Under the pieces are notes generated by a model that made no database searches, was not told the DNA's origin, and was given only the letters and a program-made list of their open reading frames with translations. Below, piece by piece: positions 39,901 to 52,650 of a stretch of 62,000 bases of DNA (positions are counted from its first letter, which is position 1; the number at the start of each line of letters is the position of its first letter). Origin of the DNA: Nymphaea colorata (taxonomy: Eukaryota; Streptophyta; Magnoliopsida; Nymphaeales; Nymphaeaceae); assembly GCF_008831285.2 (NCBI RefSeq), contig NC_045149.1, forward strand, positions 6,722,417-6,784,416. The letters run 5' to 3'. Both the position numbers and the translations under genes were made by a program.

Positions 39901-42900
39901 AGAACTGTTGTCCATTTTACCTTTTGATCAGTACAAGAAACATCATAAAATGATAAGAAGAAAATGCATCAAAAATCATGCTGATCAGTTGGGTGCTTTC
40001 TGGCAAGCCAGAAAAAAACTGCTTGCTTCGACCATATTGTTGATTAATGCACATATTTCTTCCAACCGAGCAATGAAAACTGGTAGCAATTGTGTACAGC
40101 CAACGAAACACAAAGAAGCGGTTTTAAAGCTTGGATTGTCTCTCACCTTTGTGAGTGCACGACCAGGCATTCATGCTAATCTACTGAGCCAGACACAGAA
40201 CATATACAAGCACCCACGGATATATCATTGCATATCCAGCATCACATTCACTTATCTTCAAAAGAAAGATTTAGTGTTCTCATCAGCAGAAAATTTGCAA
40301 ATTGTGTCCCTAAACTAGTGGGATCTGAGTTTGCAGTTCCATCTTATGAAAAAGGTAGCTGATCCAGACATTGTATCACAAGAAATTGATTTGGTCCCAG
40401 TAATAAAAACATTCCTATGATCATAATATGAACTGCACATCTTCATTTTCAAGCATTCATTTCTAGTTTTCTACAGAAATCTAAGCCATCTATTTCAAAA
40501 GTGATTGGAACTATGAATTGAAGTCTCATAGACATAATGCCACAAAAACATGAACCTTTCAACAGTTGTTTCCATAAGAGGCATGTACTTTGTCATATGG
40601 TCATATCTTTCACACTTTTTACTTCTTCAAGAAAGTAAATTGATTTTCCACCCACAAGATACAATCACAAAGTTGCCATGGATTCATTTCTTTATTTGAT
40701 GGGGACTGCAGCCTAATCTATGATCGAGGATTTTATTGCAATCTTGCATAATTTATAATTTTATATTGCAACATGTTTTCTGGTAAGTGTATCTGATGTG
40801 GTGAATCTCTACTCCCCATGTAACTTGAAAAATGGCTTTCACTAAAAAAGGCTATAAACAAGTACACACGACAGTAAAGGGTTTATATACATGTGCCATC
40901 AGTTTTTCTCAAAATCTTACATACACACACGCGCACATACATGAACATGCATATATACATTAATTTAAGATAAACACATAGTTCATCACTGAGCTTTGCC
41001 ATGATAAGAATCTAGAGCTGCTTCCAACAGACCATCGACCACATGTAAGACCCTATAGTAACAATAATGCTTTCAATCATTGAAAGCTGGTTAAGTTAGT
41101 CAGCATCGTATGGCCCTAAAGATGACACCATGTTACATCACATACTTATCCATGAAATATATCTCGCATTATTGATGCAGTTAGATAAGCCTCTTCCTCA
41201 TATATCATAATTCATAACATTCCTTGTTAGGGACCACGTAGCCAAAGGTGTCTGTTGGCACCTAGGCAAGGAGGCCACTAAAAGCCTTAATTGACACCTA
41301 GGTGGAACTCAGCATAGTTGGAACCCAAAGTAAAGTTTAAAATGTAAATATGAAAAATTGCAATTCATTCTAAAACTGATAAAAATCAAACCATCCGAAA
41401 AAGGAACATAATTTATTTCTTTAAATGTTAAAACAGCAAGAGAAAAGAAAAAGGACTTTCAATTAGCACCTACCTAGGCTATTGGTGAAACTAGGCACTA
41501 GATTTGTGCCCAGAAAGAATATGCTGACTAAGCAGCGATTTTCACAACATAGGCAGGGAACTGTTTTCCTGACCTAGGCCCGTGAAGGAAAGAATACAAG
41601 TACCTTCATCCCTTTGTAAAGAGCACGTGAACGACAAGAACGGAGACAAGAATGATCATATTCTGATTTGACATATTCCTGCAAGCGATGAATCTTCTTT
41701 CTCCGACGCCACTGTTTCCACGACCAAGCACAAGGGTAAGCAAGCATAGAAAGAATACTATGCACTGAACCCTCCCACCACTCATATGCAGCAATAGAGT
41801 TGATATCATCAATGAATCTGTTGAAGGCATCCTCATACCTGTCAATACAATAGCCAATCAAGAAAGGCAATAAACATAAACGAAAACTAGCAGAATTGCC
41901 TTTACATGGATACTCATCCATACACAATCTCAACAATAGCATCAGGTGGAGAATGAGGAAGGTGCCATGGTTCTCTAAAGGTATTTGGACCCATGAAGTA
42001 CATTCTGTGTACATGGCTTTGTGTTTCTTCATTTCTGCGGGTATCATGCACCTATGGTTGAAAAATTAGATAATTCAAGCTAAATCATCATAAAATTCTT
42101 TAGAACAAATGCATATTCCAGAAATCTCAAAGAACCTAAACCTCCAAACAGTATAACACTTGAACCTTAGAGGGGCAGTGATAATACCTCTATTAGAGAC
42201 AAGAGATGCGGGAATGAGTGATGAACGCGAGATTCATTACACTTCATGTGTCCATAAGAACTTCCAGATGCCACAAACTTAATCCTGATAGCATTCAACA
42301 GCAATGCTAAGAGCACTAAACTGAATGTCAGAATAAGTCCAAAGAACCATGGCCCTCCAAATTTATGCACAAGCTCTTCAAGTGGTGTATAGCAGTTTGG
42401 CATCCTATATTTGTCTGAAAGACATTTGTACGGGCAAGAAGGTTGAGAAACACCACCTGCATAAAGCTGTTTAGTGCTTCAAGCCAGAAAAAGAGGTAGC
42501 TCCCAAGAATGATAACCTTTTTCTTTTTTACATATCAGAAAATGCAATTTTATGTGTTTCACGGTGAAAAACAAGAAGAAAGTCCTATCGTTCGAAATTT
42601 CAATTCAACCACTACCTGCAGGCATGAAAAATGAGAATGCAGCAACATCAAGAGATTTACCTCTTACATATACAAAAACTGCACGATTGGGAAGAGAATC
42701 GAGGGCGCACGGAGAGCATAATGAAGGTTCTGAGCCATCTACATCTTTATATGTGCCAACTGGACACTCCTATAAATGAAGATAATGCTTCACTTTTCAG
42801 GTGGCATAATACCAATATACTTGAACAAATTTCACAGATCAAAGTTTTGAATAACCAAACAGATGAGAGTAACTCTTTAGACAAGCAAGAAGGTCATGGA

Positions 42901-45900
42901 TGTAAACCTGCCCTATTACTATAACAAAACAGAAACCAAAGTAGACTAAGATTCATTGAGTCAGGACGTTAGGCCACTTGAACATTTTAGAATAGATCTG
43001 AATTTCATTCAGGTATATAATACATGAAAAGCAACAGAACCTCACTAAGAACTTTTTTATTTTTTCACAATGAAGATCGTGCATATCATCAACCTTGTAA
43101 GGTATAGTTTCAGATAACCCTAGTCTTCGTTATCATCAATAGAATGAAAATATCTTTGCCAAAACAATATGCCAACCAGAAAAAACCATTGACATCAACA
43201 ACAAACGGCAACTATGGACTTCACAAATGACAATCTTACATTGCAGAATGTGCCGTAAAGCCCTTTTGGACACTTGTTCCCTGTGATTGTTCCATCCTCA
43301 CCAGAAAGGCCATCATTACTACCAAAGCCACCTCTACATGCAAGCCACACAGTTTTAACTTAGCTATCAGTTATGATTTCAAGTTAAAACTTTAAAAAGA
43401 AAAAAGATCCATGCTTGTTGCTCTTGGCGCACAGATTGCTAAGCATAAAAGTATAATGTCAGAGTGTTTGTGCGTGAACAATAGGATATCACATAGACAA
43501 AAGCACCATGATATAGCATAGTTAATCTAGGACAGCAGTGCACTAGGTACATATGCAGGACAGCTAGCATGACAATGTGAACTGGTTGACAATCGAAATG
43601 CAATTTCTTTAAAAAATGACCATTACTGCAGAATTGTTTTGTCAAAGTATCACTGCCCAAAGACAAACTAAACTTTTTCCTGTCCTTGAGGCATGTTTTA
43701 TAAGCTGTAAAGACAAGCCGTGAATGTTTAGTAACTTCAGCAAGAGGAAATAAAACAATAGCAAATGATGTGTTATTATTATTAACACCTCCGTGTAGGG
43801 TTGAGCATAAGCTGACTTCGACCTTGGTTAAGATGGCTCAGGCTCAGCTAGATCCTTGAAAGCTTTGCCTTGTGCAGCACTCGACACAGATCATGAAATC
43901 TTGGCTGTGCTTGAACTCAAGTCAAGTTCAAGTTTCGCAGCTCAGCCGACTCTGAAAAGATTTTTTTTTTTTTTACAGCTTTTGGGGGAGATGTGTCAAA
44001 AGACAATGACAACTGGGGGATTTGAACATGTAACACCTACATGAAAGCACAAAAAGCTATTGCAGCACCAAACATGTAAAACATACAATACACCAAAAGA
44101 ATTACTTCTTTTCATGAGTTTAATCAAAGCTTAAATGAGCTTGCACAATGCAGCTCAAGCTCAGCTCATTTGAATATGAGCTGAAAGATCTTGAACTTGA
44201 TTCATCATACACAAGTCAAGATCGGGCCAACCTTAATTAGGCCTACCCTAGTCAAGTTCAAGATACTCAACTTATTGCCCACACCCACCTCTGTATGATG
44301 GTCTTATTAACAGCTATCACATACAGATTGAGTCAGAATTTGGCTAACCTCAAGTTGATGGTGCTATTTACAACAGCAATTGGAACATATTCATCACCAG
44401 TTGCTATATTCGACCAATCGAAATGAATTCTTCCTCCACCACCACCGCCGCAGCCAAAAAGGCCACCTTTTCCACCAGATATTGATAGCGTTGACTTGTT
44501 CCCAAGCACAAGCATCTGAAGAAACAAAAGAATTGACCCACCAGAGCCACCACCAAGCCCACCAATTGTTGTATAATTTTGATTTCTCAAAGGTACAACA
44601 CTCTCCCCATTTGCATCCATGGATCCATAAATGTCCAATTTTGACAATGGCCATTGGGTAGAGCCCATCACTACAAAATGAAATATCAATAATAGTATAT
44701 GGAACCTCTGCAGGCTTCTTTTAAACATCCAAAAAAGTTGACATAATACTGCAACAGACAGGTGCTCAGGAAATAGATAAAAGTACCACTAGTAAAATAT
44801 AATCACTTGACAAATCTTACCAATCAACCCTCCTCCAGCAACGTAACCATCAAGTTTGGTAGGATCTCCATTGCCACTTCCAAGTTCACAAGGCAGATTA
44901 GCATCACCATATTTTTTACCACCTTCAGTTAGTTTTCCATCATAAAATCCTGCACCCCCTCGACCACCATGTCCTGCACCACTTCCAGCTCCATATTTTC
45001 CATATTTCCCTTTTCCAATTCCATCTATGCAACCTAAAAAAGTCCGCAGAAAGAAAAAGAACTATAAATGTAGGCATTGAGATCAAGTTAAATTTCAGCA
45101 TCATAAGAACAATATGACTCAGGCATTGTGCACTAATCACCACATCAATATGATAATTCAGTAATATGTATTTGGCATCCTTTATGGTCAATATAAAGCA
45201 AAAAACCTCAATATTACCTAACCCTGATGCACTTATCACACCCCCCGTATTAACGACAACAGTCCTTGCCCTGTGGATGTGTATGATACTACCGATGACA
45301 AGGCCACTAATAGTAAGGTCTTCCACACGGCAAATCTGACAGAAATTTTAACCAGTTAAATCAAACTAGAAATACAAAAAAAGGAACATTAACAGAAAAT
45401 ATAAGATGGTTAGCCAATCTTCTGCAATAGGTATGCTCTGAACCTATCCTTTTCAAGCAAATACAGGAAAGAAAGAAAACAAGCTATTTAACAATTTAGA
45501 AGAGAATAATATCCCAAAAATTTATGCATTCAGGGACAAAAGTCACATGGATATGCACATCTTGTGGTTATGCAAGTGGCGATGTGCTTAAACATGGTAC
45601 TGAATCAACTGACACCTTATATAAGGTATGGCAGTTTCAGAACTTTATGAAAATAAATTTCTTTTCAAGGTGAGGAGGTTGTGACACCTATCAATTCTCC
45701 TATTTTTAAACCAGAATGGAAAGAAGCAAAGGATGTCTACCTTCATTTTGTCAGATGAGACAGTACGGGAGGCAGGAATCACCTCTGCTCATCCTTTACT
45801 GTCTATCAACAAGCAGGAACTCATGCAGACCTGGATTTGGATATGGTTTTCAACTTAAGTCATGGATCATAACCTCTACTCTTGATTTATGCATGCTTTG

Positions 45901-46721
45901 TTTCTGGATTTGATTTCAACCTAAGTCATGGACCATGATTGGTGCAACTGTTTATATGTGCCAGATTTGGTCACAATCTAAATCATGGATCACAAACTCT
46001 GAAATTGTTTACACAAGCCATATTTGTTTTTAACCTAAGTCATGAATCATAATCACCAGCATTGTTTATATGTGAAAACTCATTATCATTCTCATGTTAT
46101 CAATTTTTGCATTTGTTTCCCTAAATTCTATCCTCAAAATGTGATCTATAGTGTCGGACCTGGATTCCAGATTTGGTCTCCACCTAATTCATGGATCATA
46201 ATCTCTACATTGTTTATAGGTACCCAAGTCATGGTCAGAATCCCCAATTGTTTATATATGCAAATTTGTTGCCTTTCTCGTTTTATCAAAATGCTCATTT
46301 TTCCCAAGATCTATAAGGTAGGTTTCGTGGAGATTAGCTTTTGAATTGCTGGAATCCGTGTGTCAAGGTTTTGTAAGCAATTCAACAATGAAAGATAATG
46401 TATCAAATTTTTTAGGCTCATAAGAAACTTTTTTTTTTTTTAGAAACTACACAAATATTATTAGGCTTTGGTCCTGTTGAACACATCTACACAATTGGAC
46501 CAAGTCAAAACAACTTCAATTATGACATCCAAATTATTTCATATACAGATGGTTGTAGTGTGGGTGTGCCTTCGCATAACCCACCTTGACTCCAATTGAG
46601 CCAATAATATGCCCCAACTTTACAAGCTCCCTCATCCCAAATGGGCTTTTCCCTCCACGGCCATTACCGTATGGAGGAATTTCAAGTCTCATTTGATGTG
46701 TAAATACAACACACACACACA

Positions 46722-46755
<34 letters not shown>

Positions 46756-48156
46756 CCTCTATACATGCAATCTAGTCAAAATTTGCCTTCTGGCCCTTCT
46801 CCTTAAATTTGTTTCTTTGTTTCCATTTTCATAGATCCAACCATATAAAATGATCTATATGGTTTTCAGAAGGTATCAGGGATTTGGTGAACACATGCAT
46901 ATTTTTCAGAAACTGCTTCTTCCAACAATTTTGTCACAAGACAACCAATCACTAGTGTGCTCGCATACTAAGTAAGGTGGATCAAGCCAAAGGTTAAGAA
47001 TACAGCTTGTTGCAGGAGCCATCAAAACCTCAATTTACAGGATTTGAAAAGATAAAATGAGATAGCAGACTAATCCTCATCCTTGCAGAAGCCAAAATGA
47101 AACAGATATCCTAACACAATTACCATGTTTCATTAAGAAAGAATGGCAACACCATAGAAACAATTACCTGAAGAAATAAAAGTGAGCTTTTACATGAAAT
47201 ATATGTCAAGCAGATGCAAGAAAAATTACAAATGATAACTGCATAGCCAAATTTGTACATTATGAAGCAAAATCCAGCATCCTAGTATGCGATAAGAAAG
47301 AAAAAAAAATGTGCTACAAGTTAGTTTGACATATAAAAGGAACATAATAGAGAAACAAGAGATAGATGGACAGATTGTCATTATGGGTGTTTGATAAGTG
47401 CGGATCTTACTAAAGACTGCGGATCAATGTCATCATTTCATGGTCTGATCCATGGTCCATCACATGCGGAGGAAACATCTGCATGCTCAATGGCAAGAGC
47501 GCGGATGTTTGTCCACAGAAAAATGTCGGACCTATTGGTTTGATCCATGCTCCATCATGCACGCAGGAAACATCTGCATGCTCAATGGTGAGAGTGCAAA
47601 AATATAGGACCTATTGAGGTCCGATGTTTATCCGTGGGCAAAAGAAGTAGTCATTGGGTAATGTTTTCTCCTCTCACTTTCTCTTTTAGCTTGCATCCTC
47701 TTCACCACAGCAGAGCTCATTGCCTCTCACCACTGCCACAGCAAGTTTGACCGCCACCGCTGTTGCTCATCCAACTTTACCACTGCTGCTGCTCATCCAA
47801 CATCACCGCTCTGGTTTGTAATTAGTGTACACCTCTCTCTCTCTCTCACCATGGTGTTTGGGACTTGTCAATTGGGGCTTTTGCAAACTTGAGAACCCTC
47901 CTTGGTGCCTCACTCAGTGGCTTGTGGTTTTATCCAGCTTTCTCTTGCCCATAAGTGGGAAAACTAGAGTAGATATTGGGGCGTCATCTGGCTGCTCCAG
48001 CTGGAGGCAGAGAGATCCAAGCCCTCCTAGGCATCAATGGTTTTAGGCATAGACGCACAAGTTCAAGCCCTCAAGATCACAGTGGAGGATGGGCATCCCA
48101 CGATGCACATCTCAGATGAAACCTATATGCAAAAAATCTTGCTTCATCACTAAGAA

Positions 48157-48196
<40 letters not shown>

Positions 48197-51100
48197 AGTC
48201 TCTATCTCTCTATCTCTGTGTGTTCAGTTATAAGTTTATAATGGATGCGCAAACCTGAACCCTGTACAAACACAGTTATTTCTTTGTTATCGGGTTGATT
48301 CTTTGTTTAATACAGCACAATTGGATTCTTGTAACATGTTGCTATTAGTTGTGTCTCTTCTTACCCATTTCAGGATTTGCTTCTTGTGATCATGTAGACT
48401 GTTTATACACTTAAAATTTTGTTGCCAGATATTTACCTATGTCCATCAAATGCCCCCTAAGAGAATCAACAAGAGCTCAACTGAAAACCCAAAAAATGAA
48501 GGTGCATAAATAAACGTTATAAAAATATGTGAACCTGATTTTTCCTTAGACCCGATTGAATAAAATAAAATTGTATGTACGATCAAGAAGGAAACTAGAA
48601 GGGCAGGCTCCTCAGAAAAGGCAAACAAAAAAAAATCCCTTACTTGGAGAGTGAAAGACAAAGAGGTGTTCACATGGCAATCTTCTGGAGGAGAGACGAG
48701 CTCTGCAGGGCAGGATTGACTTTCACAATATGATTTTACAGCCCTGCAGTAAATGGTCCTCACATTGGGTTCAAATTTCAAACCAAACAACATATTAACG
48801 TAAATTAGTATCTTTCACATGCTCATAGTAGGTGCCTGGAAAATGTATACGTACAAAGTGCTTCCATTTTGGTTATTTGATGGTGCTCGTAACGAGGAAC
48901 CTGGCCCAACCTGTACAACAAAACGGTCAAGTGGGGAGGAACACAATAGACCAAACTACCGGAGATTGTAAACACATAAGCAAAGAAGATTCTAATGCAG
49001 GAAAATAAGAAAAAAAGACATGCTTGTACAAGAATTAGCCAATCAATTCCCAAAAGAGACCTTGTCATGAGGATGCACACGAAAAAAGGAGAAGATACCA
49101 TAAAATATGCCAACTCGGTTCCTAGAAAGGATGAAAATTGGATGTCGAATCTATGGGCATCCAGATATTTACCAAAAAATGCCTTGTAACCTTTTCTTTG
49201 TCATCCATGTGTTATATACCAAAATGAGAACACATCCTTCAACATGTATCACTGTAATATCTGTTATAGTCTCTTGTAATGTTTGTGATCTATGAGGCAT
49301 AAAATGTGTACAGCCAAAAACAAGTCTAATACATCAAAGCAATTATGCAGGTGAGTTGCACCAAAGATCTCTATGGTGGAGCAAGTAGGCAGCTCAAACA
49401 AAGTTTCTTCTCTGTTCTTAAGGATTCCTTTTTTATCTTTCAACATGTAGACTGGGGTATGGGATATGAGAGAGGCCAACCTGCCTGTTCTTATTTTCTT
49501 CTTTTATTTCCTCTATATTGACTAGAACCGATTGACTCTAGACAGCCAAATAGGGGTTTCTTTAACAGAGTTGCCACTTGCGTGCATTTGACTTCAAGTA
49601 AATGGGCAAATTAACCCTGCTCCAAGTCAGCATAAGTCAACCCCTTATTGCACTTGAAGTATTTGTTTATATGTGACGTGTATTAATCAGGCCCTTCAAC
49701 TGCCACCTCAGCAGATATGGACAAAAAAGGGATCAGCAAGGGCATATAAGCTCTTTTCTATCTGCAGCTGTATATATTTAGGCAAGACATACAACGTGTG
49801 TTGTTCAGTTAAGGGGTTACACTTCAAATGTTTAGTGCGAACATTCCTATCCAGAGAATATTCTGGAACATCTGAGGACTGCCATTATAGCATGGAGAAA
49901 GGTCAGAAACATCAAATTATTTTCTTAGTAGCATCATGGAACCTGCTTGTGGATATAAAAATAAAAGGATAATGGTTTCTTTACAAAGCCATATACATTT
50001 CCATCATAACAAGAAGCTGGACATCATCAACCAGAGGCAAGCAAGAATAGATGTTTATTGTCAAGTGGCAAAGCAATGACAAGCACTAGGTGACGGACCT
50101 TCAAAAGGGATTAGGTTGCTCCTACAGGCCAAGAACAGTAAATGAAAGAAAAAAAGGAAGAAGAAGAAGAAGAAGAAGAAGAAGAAGAAGAAGAAGAAGA
50201 AGAATGAGAAGAAGAAAACAATAAAGAAAGGTAAAAGCAGAAGATTTGAAAAAAAAAAAGAAGAAAATTGAAAAACAAATAATTTGATGACACTTTTTCA
50301 CTTGGCACGTAGATGGCCCAGCCTAGTCAAGAAAATCTGTCCAGACGGCCCTAAGAAGGTGCCTGGGCATGCTTTTAACTCTTAAATCAAGCGGACTCTT
50401 TAATAATGATGACCAAACCAGAACAATCTTTAGTTCTCCATGGAGGATATCTAGATCTTCAATAAAATGGTTAAGATCATATCCTCCATCTTTACCCAGA
50501 GGCAAGAAGCATTCTCTAGGTGCAATGCTTGATGATAAGAAAGTGACATCACCCACCACAGCATTGCACATGTGTAAATAAGGTTATTACTTATTAGTGA
50601 AGGCAAAAGGAAAAAGCAAAAACAATAAAATCATTTTTTTTATCTTTTTACCCATCAAACAAGTCTTCCTTGTGAGATTGATCCAGAAGTTTTAGAAACA
50701 CTTTTCAGGGGATGGATGTTTCTTTTAGAAGAAAAAAATGGTACATGAATAGCTGATATTTATTAGAAACTTAGATGATCGAAAACTAGCATGGGCATGC
50801 ATACTACATAAGGTTCAAGACACCAACTTCGATGTTTACTAATAAATTTGCAAGTTACAGACATAAAAGAATTCCATTTTGAGAATAGAATAATAACATT
50901 CACCCATAATTATTTAAAGAAACTAATAAATTTGCAAGTTACAGACATAAAAGAATTCCATTTTGAGAATAGAATAATAACATTCACCAATAATTATTTA
51001 AAGAAACAATTTAACCACAGAATTTAAAATTAAAACAACAAAAGGACACACCCAGAGTTTTTTTGTAGCTCTTCTAAAAGAGGGAAATTTGGAAAGAGGA

Positions 51101-51612
51101 GATAAATTCCAGAGACAAGAAGTAGAGGATGTCATGAAGTAGATGACTTTGTCCATTAGTAAATATTATGGCACAAACATCCTTCATCAAGGCCCTCTTT
51201 AATCCGACAAGAAAATTTTGAGATGAAAACAGGAACCAGTAAAAGATATATAGGAATGGGTGCTATATTGTCTGAAATGCTTACATCTATGTTGTAAAAA
51301 AGATACAAGAAAAGCTGTTGGCTTTTAATTGCATCACCATGCCCAGACAATTTGAGAAGGCCTTGTCCATATACTCCTAGGTTTGCACTCGAACTGATTA
51401 CAGAGTTTTCCTGTTAACAAAAGATATAACGATATCAAGTCAAAATCAAACAATAATATCATGAAAACTCGAATCTACCATACCCTGAGGACAATAAGAT
51501 TCCTAACTTCAAGCACAGAAACAGCAACTGCAGCATCTCCGCCACCATCAATTTGAATTTGTGAATTCCACATAAGTAGCATCTTTATAGACACACGGAA
51601 TGCTCCATACAC
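36924..51612 (-). CDS. Large glycine-rich, Cys-rich multi-pass membrane protein (3' part, 18 exons)
   Basis: Exons (minus): 51612-51484, 51410-51285, 48910-48855, 48743-48644, 45335-45218, 45033-44821, 44670-44349, 43333-43240, 42769-42661, 42456-42188, 42051-41924, 41838-41604, 39638-39450, 39380-39088, 38917-38710, 38634-38392, 37746-37664, 37077-36924. Phases agree at every junction; 3,069 bases give 1,022 residues and a TGA stop. Order: starts VYGAFRVSIKMLLMWNS; SPPEDCHVNTSLSFTLQ; Gly-rich loops (GGLGGGSGGS, CGGGGGGRIHFDW); ephrin-receptor-like Cys repeats (CPKGLYGTFC, ECPVGTYKD, LCSPC); first helix in FGGPWFFGLILTFSLVLLALL; a cytosolic segment with QWWRRRKK-type basic runs and FFLGGDEKR; two or more helices around ITILLLGDFTLTLLMLL and ILPLSLLSSFPAGLSALF; a last one in WWVLPVVLFLL; end EPEKFWNL. 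It matches the conserved Arabidopsis At5g11700/At4g32920 group annotated only as glycine-rich or ephrin-receptor-like, whose function I do not know. About 480 N-terminal residues expected of the family are missing from the window. Donor variants include GTACGT (48854). Confidence 0.88.
43794..44285. mobile_element. Candidate hAT-like element in an intron of the membrane-protein gene
   Basis: Flanked by cacctccg (43786-43793) and cacctctg (44286-44293), 7/8 identical. Ends TGTAGGGTTGAGCATAAG and complement of GGTGTGGGCAATAAG are only loosely inverted. The interior has many 'agctcaagctcagctca' words typical of degenerate plant MITEs. It lies in the 43334-44348 intron. Similar 'caagctgagtt' words occur at about 150-300. 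Confidence 0.42.
45850..46240. repeat. Degenerate minisatellite in the 45336-48643 intron
   Basis: Six or so imperfect repeats of 'caacctaagtcatggatcataatc ... tgtttatatgt' are spaced about 55-75 bases apart, with a longer gap before the last ones. Non-coding. Confidence 0.75.
46705..46753. repeat. (CA)n(TA)n microsatellite
   Basis: A CA run passes directly into a TA run inside the same intron. Confidence 0.92.
47430..47610. repeat. Imperfect ~110-bp tandem duplication
   Basis: 'gatccatggtccatcacatgcgg...catctgcatgctcaatgg' at about 47450-47505 recurs at about 47540-47592. Both are followed by 'gagagtg/aagagcg' and 'gtcggacctatt/taggacctatt'. It lies in the 3.3-kb intron. Confidence 0.7.
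48152..48198. repeat. (CT)n microsatellite
   Basis: CT run with a single TTT interruption, in the 45336-48643 intron. Confidence 0.9.
50157..50204. repeat. (GAA)n trinucleotide repeat
   Basis: About 15 AAG/GAA units are embedded in a longer purine-rich tract (50140-50270) in the 48911-51284 intron. Confidence 0.92.
50838..51005. repeat. 84-bp tandem duplication in an intron
   Basis: Two copies (50838-50921 and 50922-51005) of actaataaatttgcaagtta... differ by a single base (ccc/cca). Confidence 0.93.
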
Positions 51613-52230
51613 CTTCATGCAGTAAAAGATGTATAAGTGTTGCTAAAAAGTTAGCGGTTAACAAACCATAAATAGCATTCTTGATCCACCATCCTTGCTC
51701 ACTCTGTTACCAAATACAAAGGGTGTACAAGACAACATTTGCAATCACTTTATCTCAATAATTAACCCAATGTCTTCCATCTTGTCCATCATTAATTGAA
51801 GGTGAAACATGTAATAGACAGAAAACCCAAAGATGGGACTGAACCAACTATCACTGCTCGAATGTTCATTCCTTTGTCCCATGGGTATTGATGCATTGAT
51901 GCAGGTTCAATATTTTAAGAGTTCCACATGAGTAACATCTTTATAGATACACAGAGTGCACCAAAGACCTTCATGTGGTGAAACATGGATAAGTTTTGCA
52001 GAATATTAGTTGTTAACAAGCCATAAATAGCATTCCTGATCACTACTCACCCTGCCACCGAATGTAAGGAAAATGAAAGGTGCACAAGACAACTTTTGCA
52101 ATCACTTGATCTCAACAATTAACCTGATTTCTTTCCATCTTGTCCATTATTTAAAGATGAAATGAAAGGAGAAAACCCAAAACGTGGACTGAACCAAATC
52201 ATCACTGCGTAAATGTTCATTCCTGTCACA
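51560..52230. repeat. ~320-bp imperfect tandem duplication including part of an exon
   Basis: The segment 51560-51880 (part of the exon ending at 51612 and its upstream intron) is repeated at about 51918-52230. Matching landmarks are 'catctttatagacacac', 'ttaacaaaccataaatagcattc', 'tacaagacaac', 'catcttgtccat' and 'actgaacca'. The copies differ by many substitutions, so the duplication is old. Confidence 0.85.
51915..51968 (-). pseudogene. Relic duplicate of a membrane-protein-gene exon
   Basis: The minus strand shows an intact acceptor (CATGAAG) followed by 17 codons, VFGALCVSIKMLLMWNS, then TAA. They mirror the first 17 codons of the working exon at 51612 (VYGAFRVSIKMLLMWNS). The rest of the exon and its donor are missing. 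If it were spliced in it would terminate translation. No donor of good quality follows closely. Confidence 0.8.
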
Positions 52231-52548
52231 TAAATGTTTATAATAGGTACAACATTTTTTAAAAACGTGGATGCAAGAGTACATGCACACCTAGAAGAAG
52301 CTTATATATATGTATAAAAAAGTAGTGACGTAATTGAATTAGGGTCTGAAGTATATAAAACACTAAACTCAATGACCAGCTAAGTTTTGCACCGACACCT
52401 ATACCCTAGTCAGGTTGCATGCAGCAGCCTATATTCCATGTCCATGTGACAAAGGTTTCGTCCAGTACACGCAACCACCAACACCTTGCAAATTAATGAA
52501 ATAACGCAGTCTGGGCTTTTTTCTCTTTGAAGAAGAAGAAGAAGAAGA

Positions 52549-52650
52549 ACGTGAAAAACGGGAAACAGGAACGGACAGGAAATTGGGAAGGGAAAGGGAC
52601 GTGAAAAACGGGAAACAGGAAAGGACAGGAAATTTGGACTCAAAAGGGAA
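52549..52650. repeat. 50-bp tandem duplication at the left viral border
   Basis: The unit 'acgtgaaaaacgggaaacag ... ggacaggaaatt' is present twice (about 52550 and 52600) at the outer end of the left viral copy, and only once at the matching right border (near 58971-59004). Confidence 0.8.
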
